The position numbers and the translations under genes were made by a program. A stretch of 38,370 nucleotides of DNA from Acetitomaculum ruminis DSM 5522 (lineage in GTDB: Bacteria; Bacillota; Clostridia; Lachnospirales; Lachnospiraceae): NCBI RefSeq assembly GCF_900112085.1, contig NZ_FOJY01000020.1:1-38370 (forward strand), written 5' to 3'. Positions 15,364-23,869 of this stretch are shown in pieces. Each line of letters opens with the position of its first letter. Position 1 is the first letter of the stretch. Under the pieces are notes generated by a model. The model was not told the DNA's origin and did not search any database. It saw only the letters and a program-made list of their open reading frames with translations.

Positions 15364-16416
15364 TTAATTATTAATTGTTAATACTTTTTTTCCTGCTAAT
15401 TCTGAATATTTTTGTGTAGCCTGAGCCATAGCTTTTAGATTTTCTATGGAAATATTTGAAGAAAGTCCGCAGCCTGGCATGATAATTACCCCACTTTTAT
15501 GCTTCAAACCAGATATCAATTCTTTAATATCTCTATCTACATCTTCCGGACCTCCTACAAAAAGGGTATCTACCGGATGTACACCGCCGCATACTGCAAA
15601 TCGCTTATAAAATATTTTTTGTGCCACAGATAAATCCACCAATTCGCTAAACCATAAGAAGTCTGCATTTGTATATTGAAGCTGATCGATTACCGGATAT
15701 TCCCCTCCGCAAACATGTAACATGGTTAAATAGCCCATTTCTTTAAAGCCATCTATTTGTGCCTTATGATTAGGCACACTTAATTCTTTAAAAATCTGCG
15801 GAGAAATAAGAGCCGGACCACTCATAGCATCCCCTATTTCATAGATAAGAGCTCCTTCTTTTCTCATTTCTTTTGCAAATTTAAGCATGGTTTCATTAAT
15901 TTTGTCGCATAAAAGCTGTATAGTTTCTCTGTCTTTTATAATCCACTGCATCATTCTTTCTACTCCTAGAAGTCTTGAAAGAATATTAAATATACCATAG
16001 GAAGCTATTTTAATAGGAACTTCATCTCCTGCCCATTTATATAAAAGCCTTACAGCTTCAATAAAGGCTGACATATATTCATTGCTGTAAATATCAGGAA
16101 CTTCCAGTTTTAAAGCTTCTTCTTTAGTGGTTATTACCGGATTTTTAAGGCTGGGATGATCATCTTCAGGCCAGTTTAAATCACAGCCAAGTCCCATTTG
16201 TATGGCAGGTCCTGCTCCTAAGCAAAAGGCATCGTCTTTAACTATTTTCCATATTTCAATAGCAGATTTTGCCATAGCTTCAGGATCTAATTGAAATTCT
16301 CTGTCATATTTTCTTCCGATAGTTTGAGGTGCTACTGCCCTTTTTTTGCACATTACAGGAATATAATCCACCTTTTTAAATTTCATTGCATTTATAATTC
16401 TATCTTTTGAAGTCAT
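15364..16416 (-). CDS. MtaA/UroD-family corrinoid methyltransferase (second)
   Basis: The 350-residue protein shares the fold with the gene at 13658-14677 but belongs to a different branch: it starts MTSKDRIINAMKFKKVDYIP and contains a longer middle part. The zinc ligands are visible: His234 and Cys236 in MLHVCGGEY, and Cys316 in PGCGLSSN. It is probably the substrate-specific methyltransferase (methyl donor to corrinoid), as in O-demethylase systems of Desulfitobacterium and acetogens where UroD-fold enzymes act on methoxy compounds. The substrate is unknown. GAGG is 7 bases before the ATG. It is followed at 12 bases by the corrinoid gene. Confidence 0.88.
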   Translation of the reverse strand: MTSKDRIINAMKFKKVDYIPVMCKKRAVAPQTIGRKYDREFQLDPEAMAKSAIEIWKIVKDDAFCLGAGPAIQMGLGCDLNWPEDDHPSLKNPVITTKEEALKLEVPDIYSNEYMSAFIEAVRLLYKWAGDEVPIKIASYGIFNILSRLLGVERMMQWIIKDRETIQLLCDKINETMLKFAKEMRKEGALIYEIGDAMSGPALISPQIFKELSVPNHKAQIDGFKEMGYLTMLHVCGGEYPVIDQLQYTNADFLWFSELVDLSVAQKIFYKRFAVCGGVHPVDTLFVGGPEDVDRDIKELISGLKHKSGVIIMPGCGLSSNISIENLKAMAQATQKYSELAGKKVLTINN

Positions 16417-16475
16417 ATCATTTCCTCTTTTCCATATGTTTATCTTCTTAAAAATGTCTTTGATTTTCTATTTTC

Positions 16476-17942
16476 TTAAGCATTCTCGTATAAAGGGAGA
16501 ATTTTTGATAAATATTTTTTTACATTATGATAACGGTTAACCATATTAAACCAAGGTACTTCTCCCTGACTTTCTTTATATTGACACCATGCCATAAAAT
16601 ACCAGCCGCTTATGGCTATATAGGCCTTAAAATGTCTTTCTTCTTTAGCAGTTGGTTTTCTGTTAAAATACTCCCAAAGAAGGGTATTTACCTGACTTTC
16701 AGTAAAATCTTCATAGGAAACCATGCAGCCAAAATCATAAGCAGGATCACTGTTTTTGGAAAATTCCCAATCAATCAGATATAATCTTTTGTTTTCTCCA
16801 TCATCACTTATCATGAAATTTCCTGCATGCATATCACTGTGGCTTAAAACAGTTTCATAATTATCTTTTTGTGTATATTCAAAAAGTTTATGAACCTGAT
16901 TTCTTACTTCATCAAACCTTCCTAAGATATCTCCTCTTTTTTCAGCTGCCAGTGTAAATAATCTGTCAGCTTCTGCTAAAACATCAAAATCATATTTATT
17001 TTTCAATCCTGAGTCATGAAGCGTTCTTAGTTTTTCAAACATCAATCTTCTATGTTCTTTGTTTTTATATTCAAAAGGAACTATGTTTTCTACAAATTTA
17101 GAAATTTTTATCCCTGTCTCATCTATGTAAAGTGCAGTATCATCAAGGCCTAATTTTTCAGCGATTTTCTGGGAAATAATCTCACTTTTTCTATCTACTA
17201 CAGCTCTTGAAGAAAGCCCTGGCTGTCTATAGATATATTTATTTCCCCTTACTTCAAAGGAAAAAGATGAATTAGAATTTCCTGCCGTAACCAACTGCAC
17301 ATTTTTTATATCCTCTGCCTTGCAATTTAGCACTTCCTCTATTTTTCGATATGTATTTTTATTAATTTCTTCCAGGAAAAAGTTATTTTCCAGATAGTCA
17401 TTATCATTGCTTTTTATTATTTTTTCCGTAAAATTAAGATTTATTGCATGTTTTATTACATAATCCCTAATTTCATTAAAATATATTCCAGAATTTATAT
17501 TTCCTGATTCCAAAATATTTTTTAACAATTTTGAGGAATAATCACTTATAAAAATAAGATCCCTAAAACCTGTATTTTCATCATTTACATAGTAAGATAT
17601 TTTTCTTTTTTCTATAAAAGGATTATTTTCAAAATATTCATTACTGCTTACTACATAAGCATCAGAAAGATTTTTTGAAATACAATAAAGACTATACATG
17701 CCTCTTAAATCCCTTCTTTGATTATCCACAAGTTCTATATCATATTTTTCTTCCAGATAAAAATAAAGTTCTTTTCTATAGGCAACCTCCACATATATTT
17801 CATTTATACCGGCTTCTTTTGCCTGCTTAATAAGTCTTTCTATTTTTACTTCATTATTAATTGTTCTAAGTCCCAAAGGGTTCATCCCGACTTTTGGTTC
17901 TGCCTCTGTTCCTGTTTCAGTTATGATATATAATTTATACAT
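16476..17942 (-). CDS. LicA-like choline kinase with degenerate nucleotidyltransferase domain
   Basis: The 488-residue protein has two parts. The C-terminal part (about 215-488) is a choline/ethanolamine kinase-like domain with GNSNSSFSFEVRGNKYIYRQ-type glycine loop, the Brenner motif SHSDMHAGN (Asp370, Asn375) and the metal-binding IDWE (Asp391). The N-terminal part follows the pattern of LicC-type nucleotidyltransferases (IERLIKQAKEAGINEIYVEV, then MYSLYCISKNLSDAYVVSS). It has lost both the glycine-rich NTP loop at the start and the Asp of the metal motif (SSNEYF in its place). It should phosphorylate an amino alcohol or another small alcohol. It belongs to the glycyl radical operon, 26 bases after the HAD gene. 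Confidence 0.82.
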   Translation of the reverse strand: MYKLYIITETGTEAEPKVGMNPLGLRTINNEVKIERLIKQAKEAGINEIYVEVAYRKELYFYLEEKYDIELVDNQRRDLRGMYSLYCISKNLSDAYVVSSNEYFENNPFIEKRKISYYVNDENTGFRDLIFISDYSSKLLKNILESGNINSGIYFNEIRDYVIKHAINLNFTEKIIKSNDNDYLENNFFLEEINKNTYRKIEEVLNCKAEDIKNVQLVTAGNSNSSFSFEVRGNKYIYRQPGLSSRAVVDRKSEIISQKIAEKLGLDDTALYIDETGIKISKFVENIVPFEYKNKEHRRLMFEKLRTLHDSGLKNKYDFDVLAEADRLFTLAAEKRGDILGRFDEVRNQVHKLFEYTQKDNYETVLSHSDMHAGNFMISDDGENKRLYLIDWEFSKNSDPAYDFGCMVSYEDFTESQVNTLLWEYFNRKPTAKEERHFKAYIAISGWYFMAWCQYKESQGEVPWFNMVNRYHNVKKYLSKILPLYENA

Positions 17943-17968
17943 TTATTCCACCTGCCTCTAATTTCTTT

Positions 17969-18784
17969 CTATAAAACCATTTCCTTTATTTTTTTATATA
18001 CTCCCCCTTTGATTGCCGGTTCAAATATTCCTTTTGCTGCATCTTTTACAAAGCTTTCAGAATTTTCTGCAGCAAAGCTGTATTTAACCTGCTTAAACAT
18101 ACCTATATCATTTCCTCCATCTCCAAATGCCATCATTTCATCAGGCGTAAGGTTATATATTTGGGATAATTTTTTTATGGCAAGTCCTTTATCTGCTTCT
18201 TTATTCATTGCCGGAAGCCAGGTTTTTCCACCCTGACATATATTTACCTTGTCTTTCCATTTTGGAATAAGTTTTTTGGCAATATCTAAAACTCCTTCCT
18301 GGCAATAAAGGGAAATTTTTAATATTTCTGCATCTTCTTCTAATTCATCAAAACTATCAATAGCGTGATATTGATAATTCATTTTATTTCCCACAATATC
18401 CCTGAATTCATCCGTAGGTCTCTCTATAAATACCCCCTTACCGGTAGATACCAAAAAATCTGTTCCCTTCCAGCTTTTTTCACTGTTTTTATATTTTCTA
18501 TAATCATTTATTATTCCCCTTGCATAATTCATAGGGATGGTCTTTTTCTTAAAAGCCTTTCCGGGAACATACATCTCTGCCCCGTTTTCGCAAATGTAAA
18601 CGATATCATCTTTTACATTTTTAAAAGTCTTTCTTACTCCCTCATACTGACGGCCTGTAGCCGCCACAAATATAATCCCCTTTTTTTTTAACTGTAGTAT
18701 CATGTCTTCTATTTCAGGAGTGATATAAGCTGTTGCATTTGGAAGTAATGTATCATCTATATCTGTTGCTATTAATTTAATCAT
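17969..18784 (-). CDS. HAD-superfamily (Cof-type) phosphatase
   Basis: A 271-residue Cof/IIB-type HAD phosphatase. Motif I is ATDIDDTLLPN (nucleophile and acid-base Asp), motif II AATGR, motif III the Lys in MNKEADKGLAIKKL, and motif IV FGDGGNDIGMF; all are intact. Such enzymes hydrolyse small phosphate esters in the cytosol. I start it at the ATG at 18784: a GAGG is 6 bases upstream and the usual family start MIKLIATDIDDT results. A longer frame to 18820 would only add residues coded inside the previous gene. It overlaps the small-subunit gene by 8 bases, so translation is coupled. Its substrate is probably the product of one of the kinases of this cluster (inference). Confidence 0.87.
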   Translation of the reverse strand: MIKLIATDIDDTLLPNATAYITPEIEDMILQLKKKGIIFVAATGRQYEGVRKTFKNVKDDIVYICENGAEMYVPGKAFKKKTIPMNYARGIINDYRKYKNSEKSWKGTDFLVSTGKGVFIERPTDEFRDIVGNKMNYQYHAIDSFDELEEDAEILKISLYCQEGVLDIAKKLIPKWKDKVNICQGGKTWLPAMNKEADKGLAIKKLSQIYNLTPDEMMAFGDGGNDIGMFKQVKYSFAAENSESFVKDAAKGIFEPAIKGGVYKKIKEMVL

Positions 18785-19040
18785 GGTAGGCCTCGCATAA
18801 TGACGCTTTGTAATTTCCATCTATCCAATATTCTTTTTTCAAACCGGTGCAGCTTCCAATGCCGTCAGATTGTTCATTTTTAAAATATATGCAATTTCTG
18901 CATTTTGGAATCTGCTCAAATTTTTCGCAAACATCCCCATCAGTTTTTATTAACTGTCCACTAAGCCTGCATATGCCTTTATCCACATCTATTGCTGCAA
19001 AATTTTCGCAGTCACTGTGATTTATTATCCAATTTCCCAT
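18777..19040 (-). CDS. HpdC-like small subunit of a glycyl radical decarboxylase
   Basis: The 87-residue protein has eight ligands in the pattern of the 4-hydroxyphenylacetate decarboxylase small subunit, which holds two [4Fe-4S] clusters: His8, Cys11, Cys24, Cys38 for one and Cys47, Cys50, Cys64, Cys82 for the other. Local sequence also agrees with HpdC as I remember it (HSDCENFAAID, KGICRLSGQ, PKCRNC, GIGSC). The spacings Cys47-x2-Cys50-x13-Cys64-x17-Cys82 are the same; the Cys24-Cys38 gap is three shorter. It follows the large subunit by 2 bases, with GAGGGGG as ribosome binding site inside the large-subunit gene. In HPAD it forms part of the hetero-octamer and is needed for activity. Confidence 0.9.
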   Translation of the reverse strand: MGNWIINHSDCENFAAIDVDKGICRLSGQLIKTDGDVCEKFEQIPKCRNCIYFKNEQSDGIGSCTGLKKEYWIDGNYKASLCEAYHD

Positions 19041-19042
19041 TT

Positions 19043-21679
19043 TTAGCTAACCCCCTCATAGTCTGTTCTTGCGATTACTTCATCTTGAATAGGTTTACTA
19101 AGTTCACACCAGTATTGAGTAAATCCAGAAACTCTAACCAGTAAATCTCTATATTCTTCCGGATGAGCCTGAGCATCTCTTAAGCAGTTACTGTCCACAA
19201 CATTGTATTGGATATGCTGTCCGCCTTTTCTTAAATAACTTCTTGTAAGGGATAACATTTTCTTGCTTCCTGTAAGTCCTGCTACTGCTGTAGGATGAAG
19301 TTTTATATTTAGCTGAGAGCTTTGTGAATTTGAATGATCCCATACAGTTGCTGAAGTAAATATTGCATAAGGTCCGTTTTTATCTGTTCCCGGATAAGCA
19401 GACATTGATGCATCCGAATAGGTTGTTCCTGAAAGTCTACCGTCAGCACTGGCAATAGTGATAGCTCCATGAGGTCCATGATGTCCCGTAACAAATTGTC
19501 CTGGGAAAAATTTTTCTCCATACAAGGACTCAAATGATGTTACCTTTTCACACATCCAGTCTTCATATTCTTTCAAAATCTCATCAACATATTTGTTGGC
19601 ATTTCCGTATTTTTCCGCTTCCAGACAAGCTTGATGAATATCATCATATTTAGAGATATTTTCTTTTTTCTTTTGCTCATTTATAGAAAAATTGCCTGTC
19701 TTTTCCGCTTCTATATATCCAAAATTATTAAGAAGGGCATCTTTTAATTCTTCTAAAGTATATTTTTTTGTGTCATATACTATTTTTTTAATAGCGGCTA
19801 AGGAATTTACCATTGTGATCGTTCCTGAACCTATAACCATAAGAGTTGAATTATAGCGATATCCCTTTTGTCCGTTATGAAGTCCTTTTTTTAAGCAATC
19901 AGGCTTCATAAATGAATTAATAATGGACATATTATTTTTTCTTGTAATATCCATCTGGAAATTGCTGTGTTTTAATATGGTTGTAATTGTCTGTGTATAA
20001 TAATTTTTAAACTGTTCAAATAACTCTTCATAGCTGTCAAGAGGTGAGTTGTGAGCTTCATATATTCTGTCACCTGTTCTGGCATCAATTCCGTTAAATA
20101 ATACTGCTTCTAATATTTTAGGAAGGGCAATGGCTAAAGCACCGCCTAAAGTTGTAAGGCCTGCGCCTCCTGGTATTTCATATTTTTTTCCGTTTAAATC
20201 AATTTCATTAAAGCATCCCGGTGCCACTGCAAGACAACCTCCTATGGCTGCTGCTCTGGCATCTTTTACCGTCATTCCCTCACTTCCAAACTGTTTTAGC
20301 AGTATTTGCTGGGAGTTTTGATTATTTATCCATGCCGGGTATCCAACTCCTGATTTGTTACACTCTATGCACTTAAGCAAGAAATCTTCCGGGAGTTTTT
20401 CATCATATAAACATGTAAGAGTAGGCTGTGGTGTGGCACATCTTATTCCTGCTTCCAATATAAGATACTCTAGTCTGTTGGTTGCCTGGGTGCCATCTTT
20501 TTTTAATCCTCCAAGGGAAAGATTGTTATAGGTATTTCCTGAATTTGCGCCACCTACCAGATTTTCTGAAGCAAATATGTCCACACAGGTAAGTTTTACC
20601 CTGTGCATTTCAAATAATTCAATAACTTCCTCTTCAGTTATTATTCCTTTTTCTATATCTTGCTCAAACCATGGATATAAAATCTGTCCCATTCTTCCGG
20701 GAGATACTCCACAGATTGGATCTTCATTAAGAGCTGCTATATGTAAAGTATGAAACAGCTGCAATGCCTGTCGAAAAGTTTCTGGCTTTTTGTAAGCGAT
20801 GTGATTTAGAATATCTGCCACTTCCTGATAGTTTTTCTTATTTTTTTTATTTTTTTCTTTATCAGCTAACTTCTTTGCAAGTTTTGCATAATTTAATATC
20901 CAATTTTGAATTCCTTCTAATACGGAAAGTACAGCCTGATAATAATAAAAGCGATCCATACCGCTTACTCCGTCTCCTCCGCAAAGACCTGCGACTTCGT
21001 CTTTTCTTTTGGAAATAAGTTCCATGAGATTTTTTAATCCATATTGCAATGGATAATATAAATTCATAGTCTCACGACCTTGAACGAAGGTATATCCGGC
21101 ATCATCAAATGAAATTCTGGCATCCATCAGTTTTCTTTTAAAATCATAATCATAAAGAGCTGTCTGATTGTCTTTAATAATATCTTCTACTGATCTTCCT
21201 ACCCAGCTTTTTGTTATTTTATCCATAGCGGTTTTTTCTTCTTTTCTTAATCCGAATTTGCCAGCTATTGAAAGAACATTATCAAAATCTTTTGTTACAT
21301 TTCCACCACCGGTTGCCATAACATTTTTTCCACCACTGGCTGCCTTTTTTTCCTGATTATCAAGTAAAAATCTTAAGGAAACCCACTGCATAGGAAATGA
21401 ACCTCTATAGTAGTATGCTTTTTGCATAACTAACTTTTCTCCAGGATAGATATTAGGTGTCAAATGTGAAAATGCTGCCTTTAAAGCCTCTCCACGTCTT
21501 ATGGTAAGTACATTTCCATCTAATTCATCCCATCTTCTTGTATACCAATATGAAAACTCTGTATCTATGGAAGAAAGTGCACTATAATATAAATCAAGTA
21601 ATTTCTTTACTTCCGGATCAGTTTCATTTTTTATTTCTCTTTGAACATAATCTATTTTTTTCTCCTTAACTATTTCCAT
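19043..21679 (-). CDS. HpdB-like glycyl radical enzyme with altered active site
   Basis: The 878-residue protein resembles 4-hydroxyphenylacetate decarboxylase large subunit HpdB along its length (for example ALKAAFSHLTPN, YYRGSFPMQW, KLPEDFLLKC, LRKGGQHIQYNVVDS). The thiyl cysteine is Cys482 in AIGGCLAVAPGC and the glycyl radical site is Gly852 in VRVSGFTQYW. HpdB has Cys503-x-Glu505, His536 and Glu637 in the substrate pocket; with a constant offset of 21 these positions are Ala484, Leu515 and Ile616 here. Fold and radical machinery are thus kept, but the polar substrate contacts are gone, so 4-hydroxyphenylacetate is unlikely to be the substrate. It opens the operon, with AAAGGA 10 bases before the ATG. 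The HpdB comparison is from memory and should be aligned. Confidence 0.9.
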   Translation of the reverse strand: MEIVKEKKIDYVQREIKNETDPEVKKLLDLYYSALSSIDTEFSYWYTRRWDELDGNVLTIRRGEALKAAFSHLTPNIYPGEKLVMQKAYYYRGSFPMQWVSLRFLLDNQEKKAASGGKNVMATGGGNVTKDFDNVLSIAGKFGLRKEEKTAMDKITKSWVGRSVEDIIKDNQTALYDYDFKRKLMDARISFDDAGYTFVQGRETMNLYYPLQYGLKNLMELISKRKDEVAGLCGGDGVSGMDRFYYYQAVLSVLEGIQNWILNYAKLAKKLADKEKNKKNKKNYQEVADILNHIAYKKPETFRQALQLFHTLHIAALNEDPICGVSPGRMGQILYPWFEQDIEKGIITEEEVIELFEMHRVKLTCVDIFASENLVGGANSGNTYNNLSLGGLKKDGTQATNRLEYLILEAGIRCATPQPTLTCLYDEKLPEDFLLKCIECNKSGVGYPAWINNQNSQQILLKQFGSEGMTVKDARAAAIGGCLAVAPGCFNEIDLNGKKYEIPGGAGLTTLGGALAIALPKILEAVLFNGIDARTGDRIYEAHNSPLDSYEELFEQFKNYYTQTITTILKHSNFQMDITRKNNMSIINSFMKPDCLKKGLHNGQKGYRYNSTLMVIGSGTITMVNSLAAIKKIVYDTKKYTLEELKDALLNNFGYIEAEKTGNFSINEQKKKENISKYDDIHQACLEAEKYGNANKYVDEILKEYEDWMCEKVTSFESLYGEKFFPGQFVTGHHGPHGAITIASADGRLSGTTYSDASMSAYPGTDKNGPYAIFTSATVWDHSNSQSSQLNIKLHPTAVAGLTGSKKMLSLTRSYLRKGGQHIQYNVVDSNCLRDAQAHPEEYRDLLVRVSGFTQYWCELSKPIQDEVIARTDYEGVS

Positions 21680-21826
21680 AACAAATACGTCCTTTCTAAA
21701 TAGCTCTTTCCATTGATTTTTCAGTATAGTAAATTATTAACAGCCTTCCGTAAACAGAGTAATTATTAAATATTTTACCAACTAAAAAATTTTGAATTTT
21801 TTCACGGTAATTTGCATTTTTTATGC

Positions 21827-21861
21827 AAAAATGCATACCCCATAAAAGGATATGCATTTTT
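21827..21861 (-). terminator. Intrinsic terminator after the ABC importer operon
   Basis: AAAAATGCATA (21827-21837) pairs with TATGCATTTTT (21851-21861) around a 13-base loop, with T runs on both strands. It lies 32 bases after the binding-protein stop and separates the transporter transcript from the glycyl radical operon, which must start between here and 21680. Confidence 0.85.
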
Positions 21862-21892
21862 ATATTAGTATTGCGAGAAATAAATTTATTTA

Positions 21893-22990
21893 TTATTTTC
21901 CTTCATAGTAAGGATTGTACTCGTTAGTATAAAGCTTCTCTATTGGAACCTCTTTATCAACAAGACCAAAATGATCAACATAATATAACCAAAGTTTTGC
22001 ATCTTCTTCATCGCATAATGCATGTACCGGATAAGCAGGCGCATAGGCATCTGCCAAAGATTCATCTGCTCCTAGAGCTTTTGCTGTATCAAGACCTGCT
22101 TGTGTTGGATTTTCATTACCAAAATCGCAAGCATCTGCCAAAGCCTTAACATAGGCTGTTACAATATCCGGATGTTCTTTTTCAAAGTCAGTATTAACAA
22201 GCTGCTGCGGCCATCCTGCTTCCTCTCCTACTACATCAGTAAGCTGTGAAAATGCCTCTACTTCGCCATTTGATAACATTTGATCTGTATATGGATTAAT
22301 GCAATATATTGCATCTACCTGTCCTGATACTAAAGCTGCCTCCATTTTTTCGTAGGAAAGTATCTTAACTTTATAATCTTTTAATTTAAATTTTTCTATG
22401 GTAGCAAGCCAATAAGTCTCTGTTTCTGATGGTACTGCCACTGTTTTTCCATTTAAATCTTCTATTTTTTTTATTTCATCATTGCCCTTTTTCTTTAAAT
22501 ATTTCATCATAGGCTTTTCTTTTGTAGTAGCCCATCCTGCTGCAACAGCCTTAATTGGATAACCCTTTGAAATACCTATAGCAAGAGTTGAAGCATGCTG
22601 GCAAGCAAAGTGGAAATTTCCTGAAGCAAGATTAACTACAATGTCATTAATATTATTTAAATATCCCGTGAAATTAACTTTTAATCCATATTTTTCAAAA
22701 AATCCCTCTGCATCAGCTACATATACAGGATCTGCCCAAGGTACTGTTGGAAAGTCAAATTCATATAATCCATCTTCATTTAGTTCACTTTCATCAATAC
22801 TTGTAAAGCCATATTTTTCTAACGCTACCTTCTTGGTGTTTTTTTCGCCGCTTGCTTCTTTTGTAGAAGTATTGGCATTTTTATCATTACCACCTTTTGA
22901 TAAATCGCCACAAGCTGCTAAAGTTCCCAGTGCCAAAGTTGCAATTAAAATTGCAGAAATAATTTTTTTCGTAGTTTTAAATTTAGTCAT
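21893..22990 (-). CDS. ABC importer substrate-binding lipoprotein (NMT1/SsuA type)
   Basis: The 365-residue protein has a lipoprotein signal peptide: basic start, a hydrophobic stretch ISAILIATLALGTLA, and lipobox LAAC with Cys27. A Ser/Lys/Glu-rich linker follows, then an NMT1/THI5-like binding fold: PTVPWADPVYVADAEGFFEK, LASGNFHFACQHASTLA, and DLNGKTVAVPSETETYWLA. It binds the imported substrate outside the membrane and passes it to the permease. The family takes sulfonates, taurine, pyrimidine precursors and aromatic acids, so the ligand is not settled by family alone. It is the last gene of the importer operon; AAAGGAG lies 6 bases before the ATG. Confidence 0.88.
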   Translation of the reverse strand: MTKFKTTKKIISAILIATLALGTLAACGDLSKGGNDKNANTSTKEASGEKNTKKVALEKYGFTSIDESELNEDGLYEFDFPTVPWADPVYVADAEGFFEKYGLKVNFTGYLNNINDIVVNLASGNFHFACQHASTLAIGISKGYPIKAVAAGWATTKEKPMMKYLKKKGNDEIKKIEDLNGKTVAVPSETETYWLATIEKFKLKDYKVKILSYEKMEAALVSGQVDAIYCINPYTDQMLSNGEVEAFSQLTDVVGEEAGWPQQLVNTDFEKEHPDIVTAYVKALADACDFGNENPTQAGLDTAKALGADESLADAYAPAYPVHALCDEEDAKLWLYYVDHFGLVDKEVPIEKLYTNEYNPYYEGK

Positions 22991-23060
22991 TTTTTCTCCT
23001 TTTCTCCTAATTTTTTTGAAGTTAATTTTTATTTATATTAAGGGTTATTTCCCATTATTT

Positions 23061-23861
23061 TTAAAAAACAGCATCGTTTGGTATTTCATTTGGATTTCCA
23101 TAAAGTTTTCTGATTTTTTTCTCCAATTCGTCAAATTCCTTTAAAGTTACTATATCCTCTATCTTTCTTTCCTCAGGAAATTTCACATCAATAATTGCCT
23201 TTACACTTCCCGGGCCGCCTGTCATAACCACAATTTTGTCTGATAAAAGTACTGCTTCTCTTACATCATGGGTAACAAAAAGTATGGTAGGTTTCTCACT
23301 TCTTGAAAGATATAATAGTTCATTTTGCATTACTTCTCTGGTTCTTGGATCAAGAGCCGCAAAAGGTTCATCCATAATAAGTAACTTAGGTTTATATGAC
23401 ATGGCTCTTGCTATACTTACTCTTTGTTTCATTCCTCCTGATAAAGAATCAGGATATTTATTTTCATATCCCCCAAGTCCTACCTTTCTAATATATTTTT
23501 TTGCAATTTCTCTTCTTTCTTTTTGGGGAATCTGCCTGATTTCTAAACCAAATTCTATATTTTCAAGAACTGTTCTCCAGGGAAAAAGTGCATATCCCTG
23601 TTGAACAATACCCAGATCTTTTCCCGGACCTGTAACCCTATTTCCATCTATTTTTACTTCTCCTTTAGTTGGTCTTAGCATTCCTGATATAATATCTAGC
23701 AATGTGGATTTACCGCAGCCGCTAGGGCCTACTATTGTAACTATCTCTCCTTCATTAACTGTAAAATTTACATCTTTAATAGCATCTAAACTTTCTTGGG
23801 TTTTTTTATCTTCTTTATATGAATAAGACACATTGTCTATTACTACTTTCTCATTTGACAT
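23061..23861 (-). CDS. ABC importer ATPase (SsuB/TauB type)
   Basis: The 266-residue ATPase has Walker A GPSGCGKST near 45-53, Q-loop VQQGYALFPW near 90-99, signature LSGGMKQRVSIARAM near 142-156, Walker B LLIMDEPFAALD, and H-loop FVTHDVREA. The ALFPWRTV sequence after the Q-loop is typical of nitrate/sulfonate/taurine transporter ATPases. It is 8 bases after the permease gene, and its AGGTG ribosome binding site lies in the gap. It powers the importer together with the permease at 23870-24655 and the lipoprotein at 21893-22990. Confidence 0.92.
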   Translation of the reverse strand: MSNEKVVIDNVSYSYKEDKKTQESLDAIKDVNFTVNEGEIVTIVGPSGCGKSTLLDIISGMLRPTKGEVKIDGNRVTGPGKDLGIVQQGYALFPWRTVLENIEFGLEIRQIPQKERREIAKKYIRKVGLGGYENKYPDSLSGGMKQRVSIARAMSYKPKLLIMDEPFAALDPRTREVMQNELLYLSRSEKPTILFVTHDVREAVLLSDKIVVMTGGPGSVKAIIDVKFPEERKIEDIVTLKEFDELEKKIRKLYGNPNEIPNDAVF

Positions 23862-23869
23862 TTTTTCAC

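Noticed and set aside
19043-21679. Choline trimethylamine-lyase (CutC) or pyruvate formate-lyase
   Set aside because: The nearby choline-kinase-like gene suggested CutC, but the cysteine motif (GGCLAVAPGC), the small Fe-S subunit and the overall text fit the HpdB branch; there is no GCVEP-type motif.
22641-23144. 167-codon plus-strand frame across the binding-protein and ATPase genes
   Set aside because: It overlaps two firm genes on the other strand and the gap between them; the sequence is Phe/Ser-rich, as expected for the complement of Lys/Glu-rich genes.
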